Assembly: GCA_045119215.1 (NCBI GenBank)
Contig: JBGVDD010000266.1
Coordinates: 1 to 64,000, forward strand
DNA: 64,000 nucleotides
From: RUG11237 sp045119215
GTDB taxonomy: Bacteria > Bacillota > Clostridia > Lachnospirales > Lachnospiraceae
Direction: 5' to 3'
Part shown: piece by piece, positions 1 to 7,609 of the stretch
Position numbering within the stretch: position 1 is the first letter of the stretch
Layout of the letters: every line of letters begins with the position of its first letter
Notes under the pieces: model-generated
What the model was told of the DNA's origin: nothing
What the model saw: only the letters and a program-made list of their open reading frames with translations
The model's database searches: none
Made by a program: the position numbers and the translations under genes

Positions 1-100
1 GTAGTAAGACCCCTTATAGAGTATGAGGTAGATAGGACAGAGGTGTAAGTGCAGCAATGCATTCAGCTGACTGTTACTAATCGGTCGAGGGATTGACCAA
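1..100 (+). rRNA. 23S ribosomal RNA, 3' end (partial)
   Basis: The first ~100 bases match the conserved 3' end of bacterial 23S rRNA, including ACTAATCGGTCGAGGG followed by TTGACC. The gene enters from outside the window. The exact mature end, near base 100, is estimated by homology. No 5S rRNA or tRNA follows before the first terminator. Confidence 0.92.
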
Positions 101-150
101 AAGAATTTCTTGGACTTCCATGTGGGATTTTGAAGGTATACGAATATTAG

Positions 151-180
151 AAGGATAACCAGTGATGGTTATCCTTTTTT
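151..180 (+). terminator. Intrinsic terminator of the rRNA operon
   Basis: A 10-bp perfect stem (AAGGATAACC / GGTTATCCTT) with a 6-nt loop is followed directly by a T run. It lies about 50 nt after the 23S end. Confidence 0.88.
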
Positions 181-186
181 GCATGA

Positions 187-222
187 AAGAAGTAGAAAAC
201 TAGATTTAGTTTTCTACTTCTT
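187..222. terminator. Second strong hairpin after the rRNA operon
   Basis: A perfect 15-bp stem (AAGAAGTAGAAAACT and its complement) with a 6-nt loop. The stem itself ends in T/A pairs but no long T run follows, so it may be a backup terminator or an RNA-end stabiliser. Confidence 0.55.
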
Positions 223-292
223 GTTGGTTTGAAAAGAAGTATCATTGACAAATAGTCAGTATAAGAAGGTAAAAAAATAGTAGAAGGTTTTC

Positions 293-332
293 AGGAGATA
301 AAATTCCAATTGAGGAGTTTATCTCCTTTTTT
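293..332 (+). terminator. Third terminator-like hairpin
   Basis: AGGAGATAAA pairs with TTTATCTCCT across a 15-nt loop, and a T run follows. With the two upstream hairpins this makes a triple stop between the rRNA operon and cheV. Confidence 0.65.
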
Positions 333-395
333 AAAAAAATTTTCAAATAAAAAATGGAAAAAATGCATAAAAAAACTATGAATTTGTCAAAGTTT

Positions 396-405
396 ATGTT
401 ATAAT
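396..405 (+). promoter_or_regulatory. Extended -10 promoter for cheV
   Basis: TG-T-TATAAT (TATAAT at 400-405) is an extended -10 element. The -35 position holds only a weak TATGAA. The spacing and sequence do not look like a sigma-28 (FliA) motility promoter, although the gene is for chemotaxis. Confidence 0.55.
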
Positions 406-469
406 CTTACACATAAGAGGATGAAAGAACAAAAACTTGTATAATATGAGATTTTAGGAGGGAAAACAA

Positions 470-1381
470 ATGGATACAAAAATTTTATTGGAAAATGGTA
501 CCAATGAATTAGAGGTGTTGGAGTTTACATTGTGTGGCAACCATTATGGGATTAATGTTGCAAAGGTTCGTGAAATTCTTACCTGTGAAAAGGTCACACC
601 GGTACCAAACGCACATCCTTGTATCGAAGGAATTTTTATGCCGAGAGATACCATGATTACTGTAGTGAATTTAAAGAAAAGCATAGGATTACCGTCACAG
701 GAAGATAAGGGGCTCCTTATAATAACAAATTTCAATAAATTAAATATTGCGTTTAGAGTGGATGAGGTGTTGGGAATCCATAGAGTGTCATGGGAAGAAA
801 TCATTAAGCCAGATGCCACAATCAACCAGGCAGGTGCAGGGGTATCTACAGGTATTATAAAGTTAGACAACAAACTGATTATTATTTTGGATTTTGAAAA
901 GATTGTTACGGATATCAGCCCGGAAACAGGTCTAAAGGTTTCAGAAATTGATGAGTTAGGGGAACGTGAACGACAAAATATCCCTATTGTTATTGCGGAA
1001 GATTCTCCATTATTGAATCGCTTAATTACTGATTCATTAAAAAAGGCGGGGTATGTAAATCTTATTATCAATAACAATGGAAAAGAAGCATGGGATAAGA
1101 TTACGGAAATGAAACGTAAAGGTGGAAATATTGAAGAGCAGATAGGATGTGTTATCACAGATATTGAAATGCCGATTATGGATGGACATAGGTTAACAAA
1201 ATTGATTAAGAGTGATCCAGCATTGGAGAAAGTACCGGTAATAATCTTTTCATCTTTGGTCAACGATGAAATGCGCAGAAAAGGAGAGCAATTGGGTGCG
1301 GATGCCCAGTTGGCAAAACCGGAGATTGGAAATTTAGTGCGACAGATTGATCAATTGTTGATCGAAAAGAGAAACAGTTAG
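470..1381 (+). CDS. cheV: Chemotaxis coupling protein CheV (CheW-receiver)
   Basis: This is a 303-residue cytoplasmic chemotaxis adaptor. Residues ~10-150 form a CheW-like domain that couples chemoreceptors to the CheA kinase. Residues ~172-300 form a CheY-like receiver. The receiver has the acidic pair in AEDS (177-178), the phospho-acceptor Asp231 in TDIEMPIMDG, SS at 261-262 and Lys283 in AKPE, so it should be phosphorylated by CheA and used in adaptation. GGAGGG precedes the ATG at a good distance. The gene stands alone, away from any che or fli operon, between its own extended -10 promoter and a downstream hairpin. The length and domain order are typical for CheV. Confidence 0.93.
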   Translation: MDTKILLENGTNELEVLEFTLCGNHYGINVAKVREILTCEKVTPVPNAHPCIEGIFMPRDTMITVVNLKKSIGLPSQEDKGLLIITNFNKLNIAFRVDEVLGIHRVSWEEIIKPDATINQAGAGVSTGIIKLDNKLIIILDFEKIVTDISPETGLKVSEIDELGERERQNIPIVIAEDSPLLNRLITDSLKKAGYVNLIINNNGKEAWDKITEMKRKGGNIEEQIGCVITDIEMPIMDGHRLTKLIKSDPALEKVPVIIFSSLVNDEMRRKGEQLGADAQLAKPEIGNLVRQIDQLLIEKRNS

Positions 1382-1413
1382 AGCTGATATAACTATAACT
1401 TGAAATTTTAAAA

Positions 1414-1463
1414 TAAATCCACGGACTACACAGGTGTTTACATAAAGTGGTCCGTGGATTTGC
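1414..1463 (+). terminator. Hairpin terminator after cheV
   Basis: AAATCCACGGAC pairs with GTCCGTGGATTT, a 12-bp stem with a ~23-nt loop. Only a short T tract follows, so efficiency is uncertain. Confidence 0.6.
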
Positions 1464-1515
1464 CTATGTGTTCGCTGATTCTAAATAGGATATATAAAAG
1501 AAAAGGAGCAATAGA

Positions 1516-2286
1516 ATGAATCAAAATATTCAAGAATTAATAAGGGAATCCCAATGTGTTTTAGTTGGGATTGGGACAGAATGTGCTTATGAAGTGGATA
1601 AGCAGGATATACTTAGTAGGATTCATAAAACCATGGAAGATTTTAAAGATTGTATGTGGCTTATGGACTACCTTGTAGCCTGGGAACAGGAAAATACAGA
1701 AGAATCCAAATATCTTAAGGCGTATAACAATTTGTATGATATGGTAAAAGATAAGAATTATTTTGTTGTTACACTAAACACAGATGACCTTATTTTTCAA
1801 TCGAACTTTCCCCAGGAGAAGTTGACAGTACCATGTGGAAGTAAGAGAAGGTTACAGTGTTCCTGTGGCTGTGAAGGGAGTATTCAGGATGCAAAAGATA
1901 TTGTAAATAATATTGTCAGTCAGGTGTATGATGAAAAAAGGGAATTGTGTGACATAGAAAGGCCTGTCTGTGAAAAATGTAATGCACCTCTTACCTTTAA
2001 TGTAATTGGTCAGGAAAAGTATATGGAAGAGGGATATATGGAATCATGGAAGAAGTATCGAATGTGGCTTACAGGAACCTTGAATAAAAAGATATGTTTA
2101 TTAGAGTTGGGAACGGATTTTAAGTTTCCTTCGGTAATACGTTGGGCGTTTGAGAAGGTGGCATTTATCAATGAAAAAGCAATGTTAGTGCGTGTGTGCC
2201 AGGAATATCCACAAATGACTGAGGAACTGCAGGGAAAAGCAATTTCCATTAAGGAAAATCCCATAGAATACTTATATAAAAGCTGA
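1516..2286 (+). CDS. Sirtuin-like (SIR2-fold) protein with degenerate active site
   Basis: This 256-residue protein keeps the outline of a sirtuin: an N-terminal nucleotide-binding stretch (VLVGIGTE, ~15-22), TLNTDD (86-91) where sirtuins have TQNID, a Cys-rich insert (Cys115, 117, 119, 152, 155) resembling the structural zinc site, and ELGTDFKFP (197-205) where sirtuins have a GTS-V-P motif. The catalytic His-Gly of sirtuins appears replaced by Cys-Gly in VPCGS (105-109), and the GAGxSxxSGIPDFR loop is not recognisable. It may therefore bind NAD without deacylating, or act on another substrate. AAAGGAG precedes the ATG. It is monocistronic. The family call is by motif layout only. Confidence 0.55.
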   Translation: MNQNIQELIRESQCVLVGIGTECAYEVDKQDILSRIHKTMEDFKDCMWLMDYLVAWEQENTEESKYLKAYNNLYDMVKDKNYFVVTLNTDDLIFQSNFPQEKLTVPCGSKRRLQCSCGCEGSIQDAKDIVNNIVSQVYDEKRELCDIERPVCEKCNAPLTFNVIGQEKYMEEGYMESWKKYRMWLTGTLNKKICLLELGTDFKFPSVIRWAFEKVAFINEKAMLVRVCQEYPQMTEELQGKAISIKENPIEYLYKS

Positions 2287-2294
2287 TTTAAATC

Positions 2295-2429
2295 GTAACA
2301 GTTTAGCCTATGGCTAAACTGTTACGAAATCGGGCAATGCCGACAAATGCAAAATTGCCCGATTTTTGTTAATTGCACATTTTTGCACGGTCAGCGCAGT
2401 AAATGCGCAGATCTGCCTGAACTGTTACT
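2295..2429. repeat. Palindromic intergenic repeat, copy 1
   Basis: The element opens with a 14-bp palindrome (GTAACAGTTTAGCC, TAT, then its complement, 2295-2325). A second hairpin follows (AAATCGGGCAAT / ATTGCCCGATTT, 2327-2365). The block then contains shorter GC-rich inverted repeats and closes with AACTGTTAC, complementary to the opening GTAACAGTT. An inverted, shorter copy lies at 6220-6292 and a third partial copy at 2516-2553. It encodes no protein and resembles a REP or MITE-like element. Confidence 0.75.
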
Positions 2430-2448
2430 TTAAATCCATACATTTTTC

Positions 2449-2477
2449 TTGTTACACTGATAAAATTGTGTTAAAAT
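2449..2477 (+). promoter_or_regulatory. Promoter for the repeat protein gene
   Basis: TTGTTA (2449-2454), a 17-nt spacer and TAAAAT (2472-2477) form a good sigma-A promoter. It predicts a ~130-nt leader containing the copy-3 hairpin, and it argues against translation from the ATG at 2500, which would have almost no leader. Confidence 0.6.
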
Positions 2478-2515
2478 GTAAGTGTTTATGATTTGAAAAA
2501 TGAAAATTTTACAAG

Positions 2516-2553
2516 AATGGGGCAATTTTGCATGCGTAAGCATTGCTTCATTT
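2516..2553. repeat. Palindromic intergenic repeat, partial copy 3
   Basis: Bases 2519-2546 (GGGCAATTTTGCATGCGTAAGCATTGC region) match the hairpin core of the copy at 6220-6292 with few differences. The flanking CGATTT arm has decayed. In the predicted transcript it forms a stem in the 5' leader of the repeat protein gene. Confidence 0.6.
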
Positions 2554-2613
2554 GCGTATCTGTTTAGTAGATTTGAACAGATAGGTAGAAACAATAAAAT
2601 CAGGGGTGAGATG

Positions 2614-4785
2614 ATGAGTACAACGGAAGATTATTTAGATCAACTGTTAAATAAAGTAACCAGTGGAAGTCCGGATGAGCAGGGACTTTCTATAGAAGAA
2701 GCCATGGATATGTCGGTGGATGATGTATTGAATTCCATGGGAGAGGTTTCAGGGGGAGAAGTAGAGGTGGAGGAAACATCGGTTGTTGCAGAAGGAGAGC
2801 CAGCGGTAGAACCGGAAGCAATGCCAAAGCCGGAAGTGGAGGCAGAGCCCAAAGAGGAAGCCAGTGGAAATGGAATGATGAGTCCGGAAGAGATAGCGGC
2901 GTTGTTTGCGGCTAGTGAAGAACCAGTGTCAGAACCGGAAACTCATGAAGAACCAGAAGTAATGCCAGAGGCAGAGCCCAAAGAGGAAGCCAGTGGAAAT
3001 GGAATGATGAGTCCGGAAGAGATAGCGGCGTTGTTTGCAGCCAGTGAAGAGCCAGCGACAGAACCGGAAGCAGAGCCAAAGCCGGAAGCAATGCCGGAGC
3101 CAGAGCCCAAAGAGGAAGCAAGTGGAAATGGAATGATGAGTCCGGAAGAGATAGCGGCGTTGTTTGCAGCCAGTGAAGAACCAGTGTCAGAACCGGAAAC
3201 CCATGAAGAACCGGAAGTAATGCCAGAGGCAGAGCCCAAAGAGGAAGCAAGTGGAAATGGAATGATGAGTCCGGAAGAGATAGCGGCGTTGTTTGCAGCC
3301 AGTGAAGAACCAGTGTCAGAACCGGAAGCAGAGCCAAAGCCGGAAGTGGAGGCAGAGCCCAAAGAGGAAGCAAGTGGAAATGGAATGATGAGTCCGGAAG
3401 AGATAGCGGCGTTGTTTGCAGCCAGTGAAGAGCCAGCGACAGAACCGGAAGCAGAGCCAAAGCCCGAAGTAGAAGCATCGGAAAGTGGAAATGGAATGAT
3501 GAGTCCGGAAGAAATTGCAGCTATGTTTGCAGCCAGTGAAGGGACATCAACAGAGGAACCACTTATGGAAAATGTTGGAGAATCGGATTCGAACATGTCC
3601 ATTGATGATATGTTAAAAGATATCCGGGAGGAAGAACCGGCAGCCACAGACGACTTGCTGGGAAATATTACAGATACTCCTCAAGAGATTGGCCCTGAAC
3701 AGGTAAATGGAGAAGGTGACATCATGGATTTGCTGAACATGATGCAGGAAGACGAAGACCTGAAGGACATTGGAGATTTGCTTCAGCAAGATAGTAATGC
3801 CATAGAACTTACGGAAGAAGAATTATTTGGTTCTCCAGGGACAGAAGCCACTGAAGAAATTATTGAAGAAACTAAGGAAACAGAAAAGAAAAAAGGTTTT
3901 TTTGCCAAGATTCTGGAATTCTTTACTCAGGTACCTGGGGAGGAAGAAGGAGCTGAGGAAACCGACAATGAGCAAATCATCAAGGAAGTTGAATCAGAAA
4001 TAGCTGAAGAAGACAAAAAGAAGAAAAAGAAAAAAAAGAAGGGCAAGAAAGGCAAAAAGGGAAAAGAGAACCCGGAAGGGGAAGAAGGCGCTGAAGGAGA
4101 AGGTGAAGAAACAAAGGGAGACAAGAAAAAGAAGAAAGAGAAAAAGAAAAAAGAAAAAAAAGAAAAACCTCCAAAGCCAGTTGAACCAAAGGAACCAGCA
4201 CTACCAAAGAAACCAGTTATTTTGATTATGTTAATGGGTGGTTCTATTGTAGCATTAGTATTGGTAAGTCATAATTTCGTTGATTACAGTTCAAGTATAC
4301 ATAAGGCGGATTCTGCTTTTATCAATCGAAACTATCAGGATGCTTATGAAAATCTTTTGGGAGTAGATGTGAAAGAGGATGATAAGCAGTTAGCTGATAG
4401 AATTAGGGTAATGATGAAACTGGAAGGTAAATACCAGATGTATCTGTCCCACATTGACACAGAAGAATATGATGAGGCTTTAAACGACTTGATTATGGCT
4501 GTGATTCGATATGATGAAAATATAGAAGAGGCAGAAAGTCTGGGAATTCTTGACGCATATAATGATGAATACAACTTAATTGTAGAACAGTTGAATCAAG
4601 TGTTTGGAGTTGATGAAGAACAGGCAAGACAGTGGTATTTGAACCTTAGTTTTCTTGATTATACAGAGACAGTAAGAAATGTGGTAAAGTCTGCAGGTTT
4701 TTCAGTAGAAGATGCAACAGAAGATGCAACAGAGGATGAATCAGAGGATTTATCAGAATTTGGTATAGAAGAAGTGCAAGAGTAA
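2614..4785 (+). CDS. Large acidic repeat membrane protein with FliM/FliN-like motifs and extracytoplasmic TPR-like domain
   Basis: The start at 2614 (723 aa) is chosen because GGGGTGAG lies just upstream; the longer frame from 2500 covers the promoter leader. Residues ~80-310 hold six copies of GNGMMSPEEIAALFAASEE (the last has AAMFAASEG) separated by Glu/Pro-rich linkers. A Lys-rich stretch (~470-530) comes next, then one membrane segment (PVILIMLMGGSIVALVLV, ~534-553) and a ~170-residue C-terminal region that looks like short helical TPR repeats. By the positive-inside rule the repeats are cytoplasmic and the C-terminus is outside. The repeated motif resembles the SQDEIDALL peptide at the N-terminus of FliM and FliY/FliN, which binds phospho-CheY. 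Its function is unknown; a scaffold for response regulators is one possibility. hisH follows after 27 nt. Confidence 0.6.
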   Translation: MSTTEDYLDQLLNKVTSGSPDEQGLSIEEAMDMSVDDVLNSMGEVSGGEVEVEETSVVAEGEPAVEPEAMPKPEVEAEPKEEASGNGMMSPEEIAALFAASEEPVSEPETHEEPEVMPEAEPKEEASGNGMMSPEEIAALFAASEEPATEPEAEPKPEAMPEPEPKEEASGNGMMSPEEIAALFAASEEPVSEPETHEEPEVMPEAEPKEEASGNGMMSPEEIAALFAASEEPVSEPEAEPKPEVEAEPKEEASGNGMMSPEEIAALFAASEEPATEPEAEPKPEVEASESGNGMMSPEEIAAMFAASEGTSTEEPLMENVGESDSNMSIDDMLKDIREEEPAATDDLLGNITDTPQEIGPEQVNGEGDIMDLLNMMQEDEDLKDIGDLLQQDSNAIELTEEELFGSPGTEATEEIIEETKETEKKKGFFAKILEFFTQVPGEEEGAEETDNEQIIKEVESEIAEEDKKKKKKKKKGKKGKKGKENPEGEEGAEGEGEETKGDKKKKKEKKKKEKKEKPPKPVEPKEPALPKKPVILIMLMGGSIVALVLVSHNFVDYSSSIHKADSAFINRNYQDAYENLLGVDVKEDDKQLADRIRVMMKLEGKYQMYLSHIDTEEYDEALNDLIMAVIRYDENIEEAESLGILDAYNDEYNLIVEQLNQVFGVDEEQARQWYLNLSFLDYTETVRNVVKSAGFSVEDATEDATEDESEDLSEFGIEEVQE
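2850..3535 (+). repeat. In-gene tandem repeat array (6 units)
   Basis: Six units of roughly 105-130 nt share nearly identical DNA across the block encoding GNGMMSPEEIAALFAASEE. Linkers differ: units 1 and 3 share one linker (PVSEPETHEEPEVMPEAEP), while units 2 and 5 start with another (PATEPEAEPKPE). This A-B-A pattern indicates duplication of multi-unit blocks. The sixth unit is the most divergent. Confidence 0.85.
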
Positions 4786-4812
4786 AGAAAGAAACAGAAA
4801 GGAAGACAAGAC

Positions 4813-5418
4813 ATGATAGCCATAATTGATTATGACGCTGGAAATATAAAGAGTGTGGAGAAGGCACTTTTGTATTTGGGCGAGGCAGCAAAAATCACGA
4901 GAGACAGAGAAGAGATATTGAAGGCAGATAAGGTGATTTTACCAGGAGTAGGAAACTTTGGTGATGCCATGGCAAATCTGCATAAATACAATTTGGTATC
5001 TGTGATTAAAGAAGTAGTTGAAAAGAAAACTCCATTTTTGGGGATTTGTGTAGGATTACAGCTATTGTTTGAGCGAAGTGACGAGTCAGATGGGGTACCA
5101 GGTCTTGGAATCCTTCCTGGAGAAATTTTAAGAATACCGGAAAAAGAGGGATTAAAGATACCACAGATTGGCTGGAATAATATAAAAATTGATACGAATT
5201 GCCCGCTGTTTAAGGATTTACCGGAAACCCCGTATGTATATTTTGTGCATTCCTACTATTTAAAAGCAAAAGAGGAAAGTATGGTAAAGGCAACTACAGA
5301 ATACGGAACATTGATTCATGCAGCGGTACAGAAGGATAACGTATTTGCATGCCAGTTCCATCCAGAGAAAAGTAGTGAGGTTGGACTAAAAATACTGAAG
5401 AACTTTGTAGAACTGTAA
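4813..5418 (+). CDS. hisH: Imidazole glycerol phosphate synthase, glutaminase subunit HisH
   Basis: This is a 201-residue class-I glutamine amidotransferase. It releases ammonia from glutamine and passes it to HisF in histidine biosynthesis. The oxyanion-strand region PGVGNFGDA, the nucleophile Cys79 in GICVGLQLLFE, and His183/Glu185 in FHPEKSSE are all present. The length is normal. AAAGGAAG precedes the ATG. hisF follows after 20 nt and the two form the enzyme complex. No other his genes lie in the window, so the pair is detached from the rest of the pathway. Confidence 0.96.
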   Translation: MIAIIDYDAGNIKSVEKALLYLGEAAKITRDREEILKADKVILPGVGNFGDAMANLHKYNLVSVIKEVVEKKTPFLGICVGLQLLFERSDESDGVPGLGILPGEILRIPEKEGLKIPQIGWNNIKIDTNCPLFKDLPETPYVYFVHSYYLKAKEESMVKATTEYGTLIHAAVQKDNVFACQFHPEKSSEVGLKILKNFVEL

Positions 5419-5438
5419 CATTTAATGGAGGAAATGAG

Positions 5439-6200
5439 ATGTTAACAAAAAGAATTATTCCATGTCTGGATGTGAAAGATGGACGAGTGGTCAAAGGTAT
5501 TAATTTTGTGGATTTGAAGGATGCAGGAGATCCGGTAGAAATTGCCAAGGCTTATGATAAAGCAGGGGCAGACGAAGTGGTTTTTTTGGATATTACAGCT
5601 TCTTCTGATGCCAGAAAAACTGTGGTTGACATGGTAAGGAGAGTAGCAGAAAATGTGTTTATTCCTTTTACCGTGGGCGGGGGAATCCGTACTGTAGATG
5701 ACTTTAGAGAACTATTACGAGAAGGTGCAGATAAAATATCCATCAATTCTGCAGCAATCAACAATCCACGACTTATCAGTGATGCAGCAGATAAATTTGG
5801 GCGTCAGTGTGTGGTGGTAGCCATCGATGCAAAAAAAAGACCGGATGGCAGTGGATGGAATATCTATAAAAATGGTGGACGAGTTGATATGGGGATTGAT
5901 GCCATTGAATGGGCAATGCAGGCAGACAAGTTGGGAGCAGGTGAAATATTGCTGACAAGTATGGATTGCGATGGGACCAAGGCAGGATATGATATTGAGC
6001 TGACCAGATTAATTGCAGAGAATGTATCCATTCCGGTTATTGCATCTGGTGGTGCAGGAACTAAGGAGCATTTTTATGATGCATTGACAAATGGAAAGGC
6101 AGACGCAGCACTGGCAGCGTCCCTGTTTCATTACAAAGAACTGGAAATTTGTGATTTGAAGAATTATTTAAAGGAAAAGAATGTATCTGTTCGAATCTAA
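5439..6200 (+). CDS. hisF: Imidazole glycerol phosphate synthase, cyclase subunit HisF
   Basis: This is a 253-residue TIM-barrel cyclase. It uses ammonia from HisH to convert PRFAR into imidazole glycerol phosphate and AICAR, linking histidine and purine synthesis. The catalytic Asp11 in PCLDVKDGRVVKG and Asp130 in VAIDAKK are present, as are the phosphate-binding loops VGGGIR (79-84) and ASGGAG in the C-terminal half. ATGGAGGAA supplies a ribosome binding site. It is translationally close to hisH. A palindromic repeat follows 20 nt after the stop and may also end the transcript. Confidence 0.97.
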   Translation: MLTKRIIPCLDVKDGRVVKGINFVDLKDAGDPVEIAKAYDKAGADEVVFLDITASSDARKTVVDMVRRVAENVFIPFTVGGGIRTVDDFRELLREGADKISINSAAINNPRLISDAADKFGRQCVVVAIDAKKRPDGSGWNIYKNGGRVDMGIDAIEWAMQADKLGAGEILLTSMDCDGTKAGYDIELTRLIAENVSIPVIASGGAGTKEHFYDALTNGKADAALAASLFHYKELEICDLKNYLKEKNVSVRI

Positions 6201-6219
6201 ATTCATTAGTGCATTTAAC

Positions 6220-6292
6220 AAAAATCGGGCAATTTTCCATGCGTAAGCATTGCCCGATTTCGTAACAGTTTAGCCTATGGCTGAATTGTTAC
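6220..6292. repeat. Palindromic intergenic repeat, copy 2 (inverted)
   Basis: Read on the minus strand, this block matches bases 2295-2367: a GTAACA...TGTTAC palindrome next to the AAATCGGGCAAT / ATTGCCCGATTT hairpin. It fills nearly the whole hisF-ung gap. On the plus strand the second hairpin is followed by TTACTTTTTAT, so it might also act as a terminator. Confidence 0.75.
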
Positions 6293-6313
6293 TTTTTATG
6301 GAGGAAATATTTT

Positions 6314-6991
6314 ATGGCAATGATTGACAATGACTGGCTGGAGGCTATTCATGGCGAATTTCAGAAACCTTATTATAGGGAGTTGTATCAATTTGTAAAG
6401 AATGAATATAGTACAACAACAATTTATCCCCCGGCAGATGATATCTTTAATGCCTTTCATTTTACACCCCTTAGTAAGGTGAAGGTGTTATTATTAGGAC
6501 AGGACCCATACCACAATGTAAATCAGGCACATGGGTTAAGCTTTTCTGTGTTGCCAAGTCAGAAGGAGATTCCACCATCTTTGCAAAATATTTATAAGGA
6601 GTTGCAAACAGATTTGGGATGCTATATTCCAAACAATGGATATCTGAAAAAATGGGCAGACCAGGGAGTGCTGTTGTTAAACACGGTATTGACTGTGAGG
6701 GCTCATCAGGCAAACTCTCATCAGGGAAGAGGCTGGGAACAATTTACAGATGCAGTGATTCAGGCGGTAAATGCTCAGGATAGACCAGTGGTATATTTTT
6801 TATGGGGGCGTCCGGCACAGATGAAAGAAAAGATGTTGACCAACCCAAAACATCTGGTGTTGAAAGCACCGCACCCAAGCCCACTTTCGGCATACCGAGG
6901 CTTTTTCGGATGTAAGCATTTTAGTATGGCAAATGATTTTTTAGAAGCCAATGGAATAGAGCCCATTGATTGGCAAATAGAAAATATATAA
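6314..6991 (+). CDS. ung: Uracil-DNA glycosylase, family 1
   Basis: This 225-residue base-excision repair enzyme removes uracil from DNA. The water-activating motif GQDPYHN holds Asp64 and His67. The family leucine-loop motif HPSPLSAYRG begins at His187. SFSV and LLLNTVLTVR match the uracil-binding parts. The length is typical. TATGGAGG at ~6297-6304 is the ribosome binding site for the ATG at 6314; an in-frame ATG two codons later is possible. The gene is separated from hisF by a palindromic repeat and ends at a bidirectional terminator. Confidence 0.97.
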   Translation: MAMIDNDWLEAIHGEFQKPYYRELYQFVKNEYSTTTIYPPADDIFNAFHFTPLSKVKVLLLGQDPYHNVNQAHGLSFSVLPSQKEIPPSLQNIYKELQTDLGCYIPNNGYLKKWADQGVLLLNTVLTVRAHQANSHQGRGWEQFTDAVIQAVNAQDRPVVYFLWGRPAQMKEKMLTNPKHLVLKAPHPSPLSAYRGFFGCKHFSMANDFLEANGIEPIDWQIENI

Positions 6992-6994
6992 AAG

Positions 6995-7038
6995 AAAACC
7001 GGTACGGAATAGGGAAATCCATTTCCGTACCGGTTTTA
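6995..7038. terminator. Bidirectional terminator between ung and pdxT
   Basis: AAAACCGGTACGGAA pairs with TTCCGTACCGGTTTT, a 15-bp stem with A runs on one side and T runs on the other. It serves the converging ung and pdxST transcripts. Confidence 0.9.
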
Positions 7039-7047
7039 TTGCATTTT

Positions 7048-7608
7048 CTAGATTAAACTCAAGAATAATTCATGAATGGCAGTGCTCTCATCCAATTCAG
7101 GATGGAAAGAAAGTGCAATCTGGTTGTGGTAACGTGCTGCCACGATGTTATCATCCACAGTAGCCAACACTTCCACACCTTCTCCTACCTGTTCGATATA
7201 TGGAGCACGGATAAATGTCATAGGAATTTTCCCTAAGCCTTTAAAATCCTCTTCGGTATAAAAGCTTCCAAGCTGTCTTCCGTAGGCATTTCGTTTTACT
7301 GTCACCGGCATGGTGCCAAAATGAACCGTTTCGTCATTGGATAAGTGCTCAGCCAACAAAATCAAACCAGCGCAAGTAGCGAGTACAGGCATACCAGAAG
7401 TGATCTTTTCTCTTAATGGCTCAAATAAATTGAGAGAATGAAGCAGTTTTCCCATTACGGTACTCTCCCCACCCGGCAAAATCAGCCCATCATATGACTG
7501 CTCTAAATCAGAAGCCTGACGTATTTCAAATGATTCTACACCTAATTTTGCCAACATTTTCTCGTGCTCAATAAACGCCCCCTGCACAGCTAATACGCCA
7601 ATTTTCAT
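7048..7608 (-). CDS. pdxT: Pyridoxal 5'-phosphate synthase glutaminase subunit PdxT
   Basis: This 186-residue glutaminase feeds ammonia to PdxS for vitamin B6 (PLP) synthesis. The motif LPGGEST (44-50), nucleophile Cys79 in LATCAGLILLA, and the His169/Glu171 pair in FHPELDES complete the triad. The length is normal. Its ATG lies one base beyond the pdxS stop, so the two genes are translationally linked, as is usual for this deoxyxylulose-independent pathway. Confidence 0.97.
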   Translation of the reverse strand: MKIGVLAVQGAFIEHEKMLAKLGVESFEIRQASDLEQSYDGLILPGGESTVMGKLLHSLNLFEPLREKITSGMPVLATCAGLILLAEHLSNDETVHFGTMPVTVKRNAYGRQLGSFYTEEDFKGLGKIPMTFIRAPYIEQVGEGVEVLATVDDNIVAARYHNQIALSFHPELDESTAIHELFLSLI

Positions 7609-7609
7609 T

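Noticed and set aside
2500..2613. Upstream extension of the repeat protein from ATG 2500
   Set aside because: It starts ~20 nt after the predicted -10, has no ribosome binding site and covers a palindromic repeat; 2614 has GGGGTGAG.
2912..3647. Long minus-strand frames opposite the repeat gene
   Set aside because: They are shadows of a repetitive, low-complexity coding region, with no ribosome binding sites and no family match.
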